Below, in pieces: positions 17,038-25,563 of a stretch of 64,000 nt of DNA. This DNA comes from Fluviicola sp. XM-24bin1. Lineage in GTDB: Bacteria; Bacteroidota; Bacteroidia; Flavobacteriales_D; Crocinitomicaceae. Both the position numbers and the translations under genes were made by a program. The stretch lies in the NCBI GenBank assembly GCA_003149635.1, contig QCWI01000007.1, forward strand, positions 62,001 through 126,000, given 5' to 3'. Numbering within the stretch: the stretch's first letter is position 1; each line of letters begins with the position of its first letter. A model generated the notes under the pieces. That model did no database searches, was not told the origin of the DNA, and was given only the letters and a program-made list of their open reading frames with translations.

Positions 17038-19392
17038 CTACCTCGCCTTCAGATGAGCCGAAATAGTGCTGATAAATACAATGGTAATAGAGCTAATCGG
17101 CATTAATATAGCAGCGATTAACGGGGTCAATTCTCCGGAAATGGCAAAGGTTAAACCGACAATATTATATAGGATAGAGAAGGTGTAACAGATGGCTAAA
17201 ATCGTTTTTGAGAAGTTGGATGTAGACAACAAATCAGGCAATTTTTTCAAGGCTTCAGCGTCGATGATTGCGTTAGATCCAGGGGTAAATCGGAAGATGT
17301 CTTCGGAGATGGCAACCCCGACATCGGCCTTTTTAAGAGCACCTGCATCATTAAGCCCGTCGCCAATCATGAGTACTTTATTGCCCTTTTCTTGGAGGTT
17401 GGAAATGTAGGATTTCTTGTCCTCTGGAGATTGACCGAAGTGAAGTTCGTTGATTGTTGGAACGGCAGATTGAATGCGGAGCTTGTCTTTTTCCGAATCG
17501 CCGGATAAAACGTGAATTTCCTTATTAAAAGTCAATTGTTTCAACACATCAAAGATCTCTGAACGGAAGGCGGACTCAATCTGGAATTTTCCGAAATATG
17601 TACCATTTATTTTCAAGTGAACCTCCGTTTCATTGGTATTCGATTCCACGCCAAGGTAGGACGCTTTTCCGGCCTGAATTTCCATTCCACCATACGATCC
17701 AATGATTCCGTTTCCGGAAATTTCTTCGAAGGATTCTGCAACTTCTGGGTGGATTCCCTCGTGTTGCAAGTGGAGCGTAATGGCTCTGGAAAGTGGGTGA
17801 GAGGATGCATTGGTAATCGATGCAATGGCCGTTTTTTGAACTTCACTTAACTCCTTTCCTTCGAAGTGCACCTTACGATCCTTATTCGAGGTCAAAGTTC
17901 CTGTCTTATCAAAAACGATATCCGTGGTTTGATTCAATTGCTCAATCACCTCAACATTTTTGAGATACAACCCCTTTCGTCCTAAGATTCGCGTGATGTT
18001 ACCGTAGGTAAAAGGTTTGGATAGTGCCAATGCGCAGGGACAAGCAACGATTAAGACTGCCACAATAATCTCTACAATGCGATTGGCATCCAGGAAAAAC
18101 CAAAGTACGGACGATATGGCCGCTAAAATGAGTACTCCCGCCAGGAAGTACATGGAAAGTCGATCCGCGTGATTGACATCAGAGCCTTTTTCTTTTGATG
18201 CCGTCTCTCCAAAGTCGTTCCAGATTTGCGTCAACTGACTTCGACTGCTTTCTTTTTCTGCTTTTACGATGGCTGGCTTTCCGACAATTTTCCCACCGGC
18301 GTAAATGAAATCTCCTGTGTGCAATCGAACGGGTTCGGATTCTCCCGTTACGAAACTGTAATCGATGGATACGGTTTCGGAATTCAAGGTCGCATCGCAA
18401 GGAATGATTTCCTCGTTTCGGAGCTTGATGTGATCTCTAATTTCAATTTTATCGATTTCGACAATCTCTTCCTTTTCGTTTTTGACTCGTGTTACCGCAA
18501 CGGGAAAATAGGCGGTGTAATCTCGTTCAAAGGAAAGCGACTCATAGGTTTTGCTCTGGAACCATTTACCAATCAGAAGGAAGAAGACGAATCCCGCGAA
18601 ACTGTCCATATATCCTGTCCCTTGATTGGAAAGAATGGTGTAAACACTTTGTGCGTACAAGGCTAGGATTCCTAGGGAAATGGGTACGTCAAGATTCAAA
18701 CTTCGAAAACGCAACGCTTTATAGGCCGATTTCAGATAGTCGGAAGCGGAATAGAGGAGTACCGGAATAGACACTGCTAATGACAGGTACGCGGTAAACG
18801 TACGAATCTCCGGATTGTCCTCCTCAATTCCCAAATATTCGGGGAACGTCCAAAGCATGATACTTCCAAATGCGAATCCGGCAACCCCCAATTTATACAA
18901 GAACTGATAGTTCCGTTTCTTTTGTAAGGCCTTCTTATCACCAAAATTCGGAGCGTAACCAATACGATCAAGCAACAAGGCGAATTCAGAAAGACTGGCT
19001 TCTTTATTAAGAACGATGGCCGCAGTCTTTTGAACAAAATTGACATTACACGAAGTAACGTTCGGTTCAATTTTCTGAATGTTCTCCAGTAAGTAAATAC
19101 AGCTTGAGCAATGAATCGTAGGAAGGAAAAGCGTGAGATGGACACTTTTTTCGTCTTCGAAACTCACGTATTTCTGGCGAATCTCTGGTACGTCAAGAAA
19201 GGCGTATTTGTGGGTGTTGGCATCTTTCGGTTTTACGCCGGCGCCTTCTTCAATTGCGTAGAAATTATCAAGATTGTTCTCGGATAATAATTGAAATACT
19301 GTTGAACAGCCGCTACAACAAAATTTTTTTTCCTTGTAAACGATCGGTCGGCCGATGATTTTATCTCCGCAATGAAAGCACGATTCGCTCAT
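17038..19392 (-). CDS. ccoI: Copper-translocating P1B-type ATPase CcoI (FixI)
   Basis: 784 aa. N-terminal metal-binding Cys motif (FHCGDKI with FCCSGC), then a heavy-metal-associated domain with HCSSC (about residues 94-98). Catalytic marks: TGES actuator loop, membrane CPCALALSKP (CPC copper site), DKTGTLTSNK with the phosphorylated Asp, SHPLSRA nucleotide site, GDGLNDAGAL. Eight membrane helices are expected. CcoI/FixI exports Cu(I) for the cbb3 active site. It overlaps hemN by 4 bp (ATGA), so the pair is translationally coupled and shares the FNR-type promoter at 20771-20814. Confidence 0.95.
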   Translation of the reverse strand: MSESCFHCGDKIIGRPIVYKEKKFCCSGCSTVFQLLSENNLDNFYAIEEGAGVKPKDANTHKYAFLDVPEIRQKYVSFEDEKSVHLTLFLPTIHCSSCIYLLENIQKIEPNVTSCNVNFVQKTAAIVLNKEASLSEFALLLDRIGYAPNFGDKKALQKKRNYQFLYKLGVAGFAFGSIMLWTFPEYLGIEEDNPEIRTFTAYLSLAVSIPVLLYSASDYLKSAYKALRFRSLNLDVPISLGILALYAQSVYTILSNQGTGYMDSFAGFVFFLLIGKWFQSKTYESLSFERDYTAYFPVAVTRVKNEKEEIVEIDKIEIRDHIKLRNEEIIPCDATLNSETVSIDYSFVTGESEPVRLHTGDFIYAGGKIVGKPAIVKAEKESSRSQLTQIWNDFGETASKEKGSDVNHADRLSMYFLAGVLILAAISSVLWFFLDANRIVEIIVAVLIVACPCALALSKPFTYGNITRILGRKGLYLKNVEVIEQLNQTTDIVFDKTGTLTSNKDRKVHFEGKELSEVQKTAIASITNASSHPLSRAITLHLQHEGIHPEVAESFEEISGNGIIGSYGGMEIQAGKASYLGVESNTNETEVHLKINGTYFGKFQIESAFRSEIFDVLKQLTFNKEIHVLSGDSEKDKLRIQSAVPTINELHFGQSPEDKKSYISNLQEKGNKVLMIGDGLNDAGALKKADVGVAISEDIFRFTPGSNAIIDAEALKKLPDLLSTSNFSKTILAICYTFSILYNIVGLTFAISGELTPLIAAILMPISSITIVFISTISAHLKAR

Positions 19393-20753
19393 ATCGTTTT
19401 GGAGAACATTCCCTCTTTTTTAAGATCGTAGGTTAAATCCTGATCGAAAGCCATGCAAACATTTCGCACGAATGGAATTCCTTCCTCTGTTACGCGAACG
19501 ACGTTCTGTACCACATCCACGAGACCGTCTTCAATCATCGGAATCAACTTTGTTTTGATTTCCGGGAATACGTAAGAATTAGTGCTCGTTTCATTTAGAG
19601 TCGTTTCGAAATGACACATAAGATCTAAGATGTAACCACGGATTTCAAGATCCAAGTTGGATAAGATATGCCCGCGGAAAACCGGAATTTCTCCCTTGGC
19701 AATGCGTTCTTGATATCCTTCCACGGATTTATCGTTTTGCGCGAATCCAAACCAGCTATCCGAAATAGCCGACATTCCGAGACCTAAAAGGAAATCGGTG
19801 CGTTGGGTGGTGTAGCCCATAAAATTTCGGTGCAGCGATTTACTTAGGAAAGCAATCGCCAATGAATCAGTAGGTAAGGCAAAATGATCCATTCCGATTT
19901 CAAGGTATCCGGCTCTCAGCAGCATGGCCTTGGCGATTTCGTACAGCGCTCTTTTTTCGTCGTCTTTAGGAAGATCGTTTTCATCAAACCCACGTTGTCC
20001 ATTCCCTTTGATCCATGGAACGTGCGCATAGCTGTACAAAGAAATCCGATCAGGACGAAGCGAAAGTGTTTTAGCTACAGAATCGATGATATCGGCTTTC
20101 TCTTGTTTGGGCAATCCAAAAACCAAATCATGACTGATGGACGTATATCCAATCTTTCTGGCGTATTCATGCACTTTTGTGACTTGCTCGAAACTCTGAA
20201 TTCGATTGATGGCTTTCTGAACCACTGGACTGTAATCCTGAATTCCTAGACTTAGTCTGCGAAATCCGAATTGGTACAAAGTGTCCAAATGATCATTCGT
20301 AGTATTGTTTGGATGTGCTTCAAATCCCAATTCTACATGATCGGGATTTACGTGTTCCTGTCCAAAAATGGCTTTCAGCAATCGTTCCAGTTGATCGGCT
20401 CCAAAAAATGTGGGAGTTCCACCACCAAAGTGTAATTCGCGAATATCTGGAAAGAACGGCATCACCTCACGGTACAATTCCCATTCTTTGATCACCGCAT
20501 CGATATACGGCGTTTCCACTCCATGATTCTTCGTAATTCGTTTGTGACAACCACAAAAGGTGCACAAGCTCTCGCAAAATGGCAAGTGCACGTACAAACT
20601 CATTTCTTTCGATTGAAAGTGCTCAAAATTTCTTTCGATCGTAGCAAGCCAATCTTTAGCGTCTAATTCTGGATTTTTCCAGAAGGGAACAGTAGGATAT
20701 GAAGTATATCTTGGGCCTGCGACGTTATACTTTTGAACGAGGGTTTGTTTCAT
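19389..20753 (-). CDS. hemN: Oxygen-independent coproporphyrinogen III dehydrogenase (HemN)
   Basis: 454 aa radical-SAM enzyme of anaerobic heme synthesis. The signature begins YNVAGPRYTSYPT and has the [4Fe-4S] motif in HLPFCESLCTFCGCHKR, then FGGGTPTFF, FEAHPNNTT and LSLGIQDY for SAM binding, plus the HemN C-terminal domain (FLSKSLHRNFMGYTTQ). Converts coproporphyrinogen III to protoporphyrinogen IX. Heme supply for the cbb3 oxidase fits its coupling with ccoI. Start at 20753 gives the conserved N-terminus. An FNR-type site sits 48 bp upstream. Confidence 0.96.
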   Translation of the reverse strand: MKQTLVQKYNVAGPRYTSYPTVPFWKNPELDAKDWLATIERNFEHFQSKEMSLYVHLPFCESLCTFCGCHKRITKNHGVETPYIDAVIKEWELYREVMPFFPDIRELHFGGGTPTFFGADQLERLLKAIFGQEHVNPDHVELGFEAHPNNTTNDHLDTLYQFGFRRLSLGIQDYSPVVQKAINRIQSFEQVTKVHEYARKIGYTSISHDLVFGLPKQEKADIIDSVAKTLSLRPDRISLYSYAHVPWIKGNGQRGFDENDLPKDDEKRALYEIAKAMLLRAGYLEIGMDHFALPTDSLAIAFLSKSLHRNFMGYTTQRTDFLLGLGMSAISDSWFGFAQNDKSVEGYQERIAKGEIPVFRGHILSNLDLEIRGYILDLMCHFETTLNETSTNSYVFPEIKTKLIPMIEDGLVDVVQNVVRVTEEGIPFVRNVCMAFDQDLTYDLKKEGMFSKTI

Positions 20754-20770
20754 GCTTAACTAATGAGTTA

Positions 20771-20814
20771 CAAACATAGGGCAACTTCGGATTCGAAAAA
20801 ATGATTTTAATCAT
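20771..20814 (-). promoter_or_regulatory. FNR-type operator and -7 element of the hemN-ccoI promoter
   Basis: Perfect inverted repeat ATGAT-TTTA-ATCAT at 20801-20814 (FNR consensus TTGAT-N4-ATCAA), centre 20807.5. Minus-strand TATGTTTG at 20778-20771 is an exact TAnnTTTG. Centre-to-last-G distance 36.5 bp, which would place the site near -41.5, the class-II activator position. Confidence 0.7.
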
Positions 20815-20901
20815 GTGGTTTTGTCTAGTAATTCGACTATCTGAGTAATCGAATTTTGGAATTTTTATACGTAGTGTAAGTGGTTTTTATGAATGGGTGT
20901 A

Positions 20902-20929
20902 TTGTTCTGCCAATTTTCCCTTATTTTTG
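20902..20929 (+). promoter_or_regulatory. Promoter of the Crp/Fnr gene
   Basis: TTG at 20902-20904, 17 bp, then TATTTTTG (20922-20929), an exact -7 element 20 bp upstream of the ATG. No FNR-type palindrome overlaps this promoter; the hemN site lies more than 85 bp upstream. Confidence 0.5.
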
Positions 20930-20948
20930 TTAGAGACCCTACAGTATT

Positions 20949-21638
20949 ATGCCAGATAAATCACATAAGCATGTCACTTGCGAAAATTGTTTGTCGCGTG
21001 AAAATTCCTTATTCGGGACTTTTTGCGGTGAGCAGGTGAGTGAATTGGACCGCCAGAAATCCTGTTCTTACTTCAAGAGAAATCAGCCTTTGTTCATCGA
21101 AGGTAGCTCTCCGCGTGGTGTGTATTGCATCAACGACGGGAAGGTGAAGATTTTTGCACGAGGAGAAGAAGGAAAGGAGCAGATCATCCATTTGGCGGCA
21201 GCTGGAGAAGTGGTTGGATTCCGTGCTATGTTCAGCGGTGAGCCGTACAAAGTCTCAGCAACGACCTTGGAAGAGAGTAACATCTGCTTTATCGGAAAAT
21301 CGGATTTCCTGAATTTGGTGGATACGAACCCGACGCTTCGTAATGGGATCATGAAAGAGCTTTCGAAGGAATTGGCAGATCGCGCTACGTTTATTACAAA
21401 TATGGCGCAGAAGTCTGTTCGAGAGCGCTTGGCGTTCTCACTTTTGATGCTTCAGGATATCTACAAAGAAGAGATGATCAACCTTTCGCGTGAAGACATG
21501 GCGAACTTCGTTGGTACAGCTACCGAAACGTTAATTCGTCTTTTGAAAGATTTCAAAGAAGAAGAACTCATAGCGACGCATGCGCGCCGCGTAGAGATTC
21601 TTGATCGTGAAGGGTTAATGCGTGTAGCGGGTAATTAG
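20949..21638 (+). CDS. Crp/Fnr family transcriptional regulator (FNR-like)
   Basis: 229 aa. An N-terminal Cys-rich segment has C11-x2-C14, C26 and C39, reminiscent of, but not identical in spacing to, the E. coli FNR iron-sulfur ligands. Residues about 40-140 are the cyclic-nucleotide-binding-type domain (GKVKIFARGEEGKEQI, GEVVGFRAMFSGE), followed by the dimer helix and a C-terminal winged helix (SREDMANFVGTATETLIRLLKDF), whose recognition helix carries E-T-x3-R as in FNR/CRP. It is divergent from hemN, near four matching palindromes in this window, so it is the obvious candidate regulator of cco, hemN and the other sites. Oxygen sensing is inferred, not shown. Confidence 0.92.
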   Translation: MPDKSHKHVTCENCLSRENSLFGTFCGEQVSELDRQKSCSYFKRNQPLFIEGSSPRGVYCINDGKVKIFARGEEGKEQIIHLAAAGEVVGFRAMFSGEPYKVSATTLEESNICFIGKSDFLNLVDTNPTLRNGIMKELSKELADRATFITNMAQKSVRERLAFSLLMLQDIYKEEMINLSREDMANFVGTATETLIRLLKDFKEEELIATHARRVEILDREGLMRVAGN

Positions 21639-21670
21639 AAATTCGCAGAGAGCTTTACGGTGTTTTCTAA

Positions 21671-21700
21671 CACTCTCACTCTCACTCTCACACTCCCACT
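21671..21700. repeat. CACTCT simple-sequence repeat
   Basis: About four imperfect copies of a CACTCT hexamer between the convergent regulator and paaC stops. Low-complexity DNA that may vary in length; no coding overlap. Confidence 0.55.
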
Positions 21701-21704
21701 GAAT

Positions 21705-22460
21705 TTACCATCGTGCATCCGGATACTTGTTCGGAAGAAATTGCATTTCCGAAAGAATGTATCCCATGTGCTCACTGTGACGCCCAGTTTTTCCACCATT
21801 TAATTGGAATTCTCTGTTTTCCGGCTTTCTCAAATGAGCCAGGAAGAAAACTTCATCCACTTTTTGTGTCCACAACTTTTTTAGTTTGTCCTGATCAGCG
21901 TAGACCCCAGTGCCAATGCTGTCAGCGTAACTTGCGTCGCTCTCAAAAAGTTCATCGGTGTAGCGCCACAACCTTTCGATCGCGTCTTGGGCTTTTTCCT
22001 TTGATTTTTCCGTTCCGTTTCCAAACCGAATCATCCATTCCGAGCTACGCTTTAAATGGTACGTTACCTCCTTCAATGATTTATTCGCTAAAGCGGACAA
22101 AAAAGTATCACTCGAAACAGATAATTCGGTAAATAAGTAGTAGTGGTAAGTATCCATGAAAAACTGTCGCGTCATCAAATGAGCGAAGTCTCTGTTTGGC
22201 TGTTCTACCAACAAGCAATTACGGTAGTCAATTTCATCTCTGCGGTAGGCCACGTAATCTCCCGATACATTTTCAGTAGATTGTTTTGCAACTTCATTGT
22301 ACACGGATTCAGCCAATCCAATGAGGTCTAGCGCGACGTTCGTACATGCCAAATCTTCCTCCAGAAAAGGCCCACGACTGCAATTTTCAGCCAAACGATG
22401 GCTTAAAATATGCGCGTTATCAGCGATTTCCAGATAGTAGTGTTTTTTTCCTTGATCCAT
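21705..22460 (-). CDS. paaC: 1,2-phenylacetyl-CoA epoxidase subunit PaaC
   Basis: 251 aa ferritin-like structural subunit that pairs with PaaA in the (AC)2 core of the epoxidase. It shows DNAHILSHRLAENCSRGPFLEEDLA, ALDLIGLAESVYN, FAHLMTRQFFMDTYHYYL and, near the C-terminus, HLRKPENREFQLNGGKTGRHSEHMGYILSEMQ, all typical. PaaC lacks a working di-iron site in known enzymes. The start overlaps the paaB stop (TAATG). It is the last gene of this cluster on the strand; paaD and paaE are not found downstream, where the Crp/Fnr gene lies convergent. Confidence 0.95.
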   Translation of the reverse strand: MDQGKKHYYLEIADNAHILSHRLAENCSRGPFLEEDLACTNVALDLIGLAESVYNEVAKQSTENVSGDYVAYRRDEIDYRNCLLVEQPNRDFAHLMTRQFFMDTYHYYLFTELSVSSDTFLSALANKSLKEVTYHLKRSSEWMIRFGNGTEKSKEKAQDAIERLWRYTDELFESDASYADSIGTGVYADQDKLKKLWTQKVDEVFFLAHLRKPENREFQLNGGKTGRHSEHMGYILSEMQFLPNKYPDARW

Positions 22461-22771
22461 TACATCTGTTTTACGCCTTCTGGCAGATTATAAAATGTTG
22501 GGTGACGGTAAATTTTATCGGATGCTGGCTCGAAGAACGATGCACTTTCCGGAGAACTTACGGCCACAATTTCGTTACTCGGCACCAACCAAAGACTCGT
22601 TCCTTCATTGCGTCGCGTGTACACGTCGCGGGCGTTTTCAATAGCCATTTCTTTATCGAATGCGTGGATGCTTCCAGCGTGTTTGTACGGTTGTCCCGGT
22701 TTTGATTGAATGAATACTTCCCAAAGTGACCCTTGATCTGTATCCAGATTTGTATTGATTGTAGCGCTCAT
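22460..22771 (-). CDS. paaB: 1,2-phenylacetyl-CoA epoxidase subunit PaaB
   Basis: 103 aa, typical length. Small beta-rich bridging subunit: WEVFIQSKPGQPYKHAGSIHAFDKEMAIENARDVYTRR and SLWLVPSNEIVAVSS are characteristic. It is coupled to paaC by a TAATG overlap and follows the GreA-like gene by 3 bp. It is required for activity of the epoxidase on phenylacetyl-CoA. Confidence 0.95.
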   Translation of the reverse strand: MSATINTNLDTDQGSLWEVFIQSKPGQPYKHAGSIHAFDKEMAIENARDVYTRRNEGTSLWLVPSNEIVAVSSPESASFFEPASDKIYRHPTFYNLPEGVKQM

Positions 22772-22774
22772 GAT

Positions 22775-23218
22775 TTAGAAAATTTTAGTGATGTTATACG
22801 TTGTCCCTGAATACTGAAATGAATCGCCGCTACGCTTACCGTTCATGAGCGTGTAAATGGGAGATCCTGCAGAGATTCCTACATATCGTTTGTTTTCCAT
22901 ATCGAACGGAATTGTTGGATAACCAATAAAGAAATTCAGAGAATCTGTTTCAATAATGGCTCCAGTTTCAACTTTGTCCTTTGGAGTGATGTCCAAACTT
23001 GCCAAAACCTCTAATCCTCTCTCGGCACGATTCAACTGTACCTTGAGCATTTGTTCCATTTCTTGTGATTCATATTGATGTGAAAAATCCTCAGGATCAA
23101 TTGTGTCCGACTCATCAATATCCACCATTGTATGAATGGTTTGCGTTTGTTCTTTCAATTCAGCAACCAGCGTCGATTGCTTCTCCAGTAGATAATTTTT
23201 AATGCTTTGCTTGTCCAT
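22775..23218 (-). CDS. GreA/GreB-like protein encoded between paaA and paaB
   Basis: 147 aa. N-terminal helical segment (10-75) with an acidic cluster (DESDTIDPEDFSHQYESQE), then a C-terminal FKBP-like beta domain: KVETGAIIETDSLNFFIG, ISAGSPIYTLMNGKRSGDSF. This is the same two-part plan as the Gre-like protein at 4703-5149 but with a longer C-terminal domain and low direct identity. It lies 11 bp after paaA and 3 bp before paaB, so it is transcribed with the paa genes. It may be a transcription factor acting on RNA polymerase, or a small-molecule-stress protein; no paa-specific role is established that I know of. Confidence 0.7.
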   Translation of the reverse strand: MDKQSIKNYLLEKQSTLVAELKEQTQTIHTMVDIDESDTIDPEDFSHQYESQEMEQMLKVQLNRAERGLEVLASLDITPKDKVETGAIIETDSLNFFIGYPTIPFDMENKRYVGISAGSPIYTLMNGKRSGDSFQYSGTTYNITKIF

Positions 23219-23229
23219 AATTCAAGGTT

Positions 23230-24192
23230 TTATCCGTTCAATGAATTGCTGTTGTTCAAAAATGCTGTCGCGCATTCACGAACCCAGGCTCCATCTTCGT
23301 GTGCTTTGATGTGGTGCTCCAAACGTTGTTGGTTGCAAGGCCCATTCCCATTGACCACTTGCCAGAACTCATCCCAATTGATGTCGCTGTGCTCATACGT
23401 CGGTTCACCGAAGGAATCTGTACCATTAATCTTTAAGTTTGGATCTGGAACTTTCAATCCAGTCAACTCTGCCTGCGGCACTGTTTTGTTGATGAATTTC
23501 TCACGTAAGCGATCGTTTGTCTCGCGCTTGATCTTCCATTTCATTGCATTACCTGTATGTGCAGAATCGCTATCGTGCGGCCCGAACATCATCAGTGCTG
23601 GCCACCACCATCTGTTGATAGCATCTTGCGCCATGCGTTGCTGATCTTTCGTTCCTTCCATCATCTTCCACATGATTTCATAACCTTGGCGTTGGTGGAA
23701 GGATTCTTCTTTACAAATACGCACCATCGCTCTCGAATATGGCCCGTAAGAAGTACGTTGCAACGAAACTTGATTTGTAATGGCTGCTCCATCAACCAAC
23801 CAGCCGATTGCACCAATATCCGCCCAGTTCAACGTTGGGTAATTGAAGACGCTGGCATATTTTGCTTTGCCTTCGTGTAACCATTGTATGTATTGGTCAC
23901 GACTAACACCCAACGTTTCTGCGGCGCTGTATAAATACAGTCCATGTCCTCCCTCATCCTGAATTTTCGCCAGTAGAATTTTTTTCGATCGTAGCGAAGG
24001 GGCACGGGTAATCCAATTGCCTTCAGGTTGCATCCCGATTACTTCGGAGTGGGCATGTTGCGAAATCTGCCGAATCAAGTGCTTTCGATAAGCGTCCGGC
24101 ATCCAATCGCGTGGTTCTATTTTAATTTCAGCGTCTATCTTCGCTTCAAATTCTGCGAGTAGCGTTGCTTCGTCTAAGAGCGTTTCTTCCAT
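23230..24192 (-). CDS. paaA: 1,2-phenylacetyl-CoA epoxidase catalytic subunit PaaA
   Basis: 320 aa from ATG 24192 ([15 protein letters not shown]); an upstream in-frame ATG at 24213 adds seven unlikely residues. Di-iron ferritin-like enzyme: the ligand motifs lie in [49 protein letters not shown] and [13 protein letters not shown]. It epoxidises the ring of phenylacetyl-CoA using O2 and electrons from PaaE. The other Paa steps (ligase, PaaG/Z) are not in this window. A -7-like TTCCTTTG (24218-24211) lies 18 bp upstream. Confidence 0.95.
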   Translation of the reverse strand: MEETLLDEATLLAEFEAKIDAEIKIEPRDWMPDAYRKHLIRQISQHAHSEVIGMQPEGNWITRAPSLRSKKILLAKIQDEGGHGLYLYSAAETLGVSRDQYIQWLHEGKAKYASVFNYPTLNWADIGAIGWLVDGAAITNQVSLQRTSYGPYSRAMVRICKEESFHQRQGYEIMWKMMEGTKDQQRMAQDAINRWWWPALMMFGPHDSDSAHTGNAMKWKIKRETNDRLREKFINKTVPQAELTGLKVPDPNLKINGTDSFGEPTYEHSDINWDEFWQVVNGNGPCNQQRLEHHIKAHEDGAWVRECATAFLNNSNSLNG

Positions 24193-24299
24193 AATGCATT
24201 GATTATGAAACAAAGGAACGGCACTTTCGTCCTAATTAAAATGATGCAAAAAGGTGTAAAAACATGATAAAAGTCAGTTTCATGAAAAAATGGAGAAAT

Positions 24300-24343
24300 G
24301 TGACCTATGTCACTTTTCGATTGGGCGCATCGCTGTAACTTTG
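24300..24343 (+). promoter_or_regulatory. FNR/CRP-type operator and -7 element of the DUF983 gene
   Basis: Perfect GTGAC-CTAT-GTCAC at 24300-24313, centre 24306.5, and exact TAACTTTG at 24336-24343; centre to last G is 36.5 bp, identical to hemN. The site also lies 108 bp upstream of divergent paaA and might affect it. Confidence 0.68.
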
Positions 24344-24362
24344 TAGTTTAAATGGAAGCGTT

Positions 24363-24782
24363 ATGAAATTATTCGGTAAAGGATCCAAGTTTTACAGCAT
24401 TATGCGAATGCGATGTCCAAGATGTCAGGAAGGGGAGTTTTTCGTTTCCGGCCCGTACGATTTAAAAAATGCCGGAAATACGCACGAGCATTGTCCTAAG
24501 TGTGATTTAAAATATTCTCGCGAACCCGGTTTTTATTACGGAGCGATGTATGTAGCATATGCACTTGGAGTGGCACTTTTCGTAACTTTTTGGGCTTCCT
24601 TTAATTTGTTCTTTCCGCAAGTCGGAGTGGGATGGCAAGTGGGAATAATCTCTTTTGTTTCTATTGTTGCTGCACCGTATAATTACGCGCTCTCTAAAAT
24701 CATTTGGGCCAATTTCTTTATTCGATTTGACAAGAATACCGACAAAAAAGTGACTTCTTCTGAGGCCGTTAGCGGGAGCTGA
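24363..24782 (+). CDS. DUF983 family membrane protein with zinc-ribbon Cys pairs
   Basis: 139 aa. N-terminal cysteine motif MRCPRCQEGEFF with a second pair HCPKCDLKYSREPGFYYGAMYVAYA, the DUF983 signature, then two membrane helices (about 62-85 and 90-112). Function unknown in the family; genes often lie near respiratory loci. Its promoter carries an FNR-type site, which suggests induction with the cbb3 genes and a link to low-oxygen metabolism or heme/copper handling, an inference from regulation only. The C-terminal tail is short and polar. Confidence 0.88.
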   Translation: MKLFGKGSKFYSIMRMRCPRCQEGEFFVSGPYDLKNAGNTHEHCPKCDLKYSREPGFYYGAMYVAYALGVALFVTFWASFNLFFPQVGVGWQVGIISFVSIVAAPYNYALSKIIWANFFIRFDKNTDKKVTSSEAVSGS

Positions 24783-24808
24783 TCGTTTTATAATATCCAG
24801 AAAAGTCG

Positions 24809-24816
24809 TACATTTG
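24809..24816 (+). promoter_or_regulatory. -7 promoter element (TACATTTG) of the sulfotransferase operon
   Basis: Exact TAnnTTTG 26 bp upstream of the ATG at 24843, with a T-rich TTTT at 24786-24789 at about the -33 position. It lies in the 60-bp gap after the DUF983 gene. Confidence 0.5.
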
Positions 24817-24842
24817 GGCGCTTTCAAAAACGCTCGAAAACA

Positions 24843-25400
24843 ATGTCCGAAATTATAGTTGTCACGGGGCTTCCAAGATCAGGAACCTCTCTTATGATGC
24901 AAGTGCTAAACCAAGCTCAAGTGCCCATACTTCAGGATGGAGTGCGAGAAAGTGACATTAGTAATCCTCAGGGATACTACGAATTAGAAGACGTTAAAAA
25001 CATCGTTGCAGATAATTCCTTTTTGGATCATGCTGGAGGAAAAGCGGTGAAAATTGTCGCACCTCTTCCTATTTACGCGAAACCAGAGTTGAAATACAAG
25101 ATGGTTTTCATGCGTCGTGATATCCAGGAGATTTTGCAATCGCAGGAAAAGATGTTGTTGAAGGATCAGACTTCGGAACGCGAAAAATTCCGCACGATCT
25201 ACGAGTTTCATTTGAAGAAAACCTATCGCTTCTTGAAGGAAAATAATATTCCTTTTATCGATATCAATTACAACGAGTTGATGGCAAATCCTTTGAAATC
25301 CATGCAGCAAGTAATTGAGTTTTTGGGATTGTCAAGCAGCCCGGAACAATTGGCAGGAGTTGTGAATCCAGAATTATACCGAAACAGAAATGAAGGATAA
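24843..25400 (+). CDS. Sulfotransferase-family P-loop protein
   Basis: 185 aa, short for the family. Starts with the 5'-phosphosulfate-binding loop VVTGLPRSGTSLMMQVL and has the 3'-phosphate-side helix (YKMVFMRRDIQEILQSQEKML) typical of PAPS-dependent sulfotransferases; the C-terminal part has INYNELMANPLKSMQQVIEFLG, the conserved terminal helix. Substrate unknown. It overlaps the next small gene by 11 bp and heads a three-gene operon with the phosphatase/TPR protein, which suggests joint work on a sulfated or phosphorylated product, an inference from gene order. Confidence 0.85.
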   Translation: MSEIIVVTGLPRSGTSLMMQVLNQAQVPILQDGVRESDISNPQGYYELEDVKNIVADNSFLDHAGGKAVKIVAPLPIYAKPELKYKMVFMRRDIQEILQSQEKMLLKDQTSEREKFRTIYEFHLKKTYRFLKENNIPFIDINYNELMANPLKSMQQVIEFLGLSSSPEQLAGVVNPELYRNRNEG

Positions 25401-25563
25401 GAAAGACGATAACAAACACGTAATTACCTTGAACGGAAAACCGTTCGAAGTTCCACCGGGTGGTACGCTTGGTGTTCTTGCGTTAGGAAATATAGGTGTT
25501 CGCGCATTCAAAGCGGCAAATAAGAAATACAACGAAGAAAAAGAAGATGGCAAAAAAGCGTAA
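25390..25563 (+). CDS. 57-aa conserved-looking small protein between sulfotransferase and phosphatase
   Basis: ATG at 25390 and TAA at 25561-25563. The protein begins MKDKKDDNKHVITLNGKPF, continues EVPPGGTLGVLALGNIGVRA and ends in a basic, K-rich tail. It overlaps the sulfotransferase end by 11 bp and the phosphatase start by 17 bp, the tight packing of a true operon gene, and there is no competing frame. The middle G/L/A-rich segment could be a short amphipathic or membrane-associated helix. No family recognised. Confidence 0.6.
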   Translation: MKDKKDDNKHVITLNGKPFEVPPGGTLGVLALGNIGVRAFKAANKKYNEEKEDGKKA

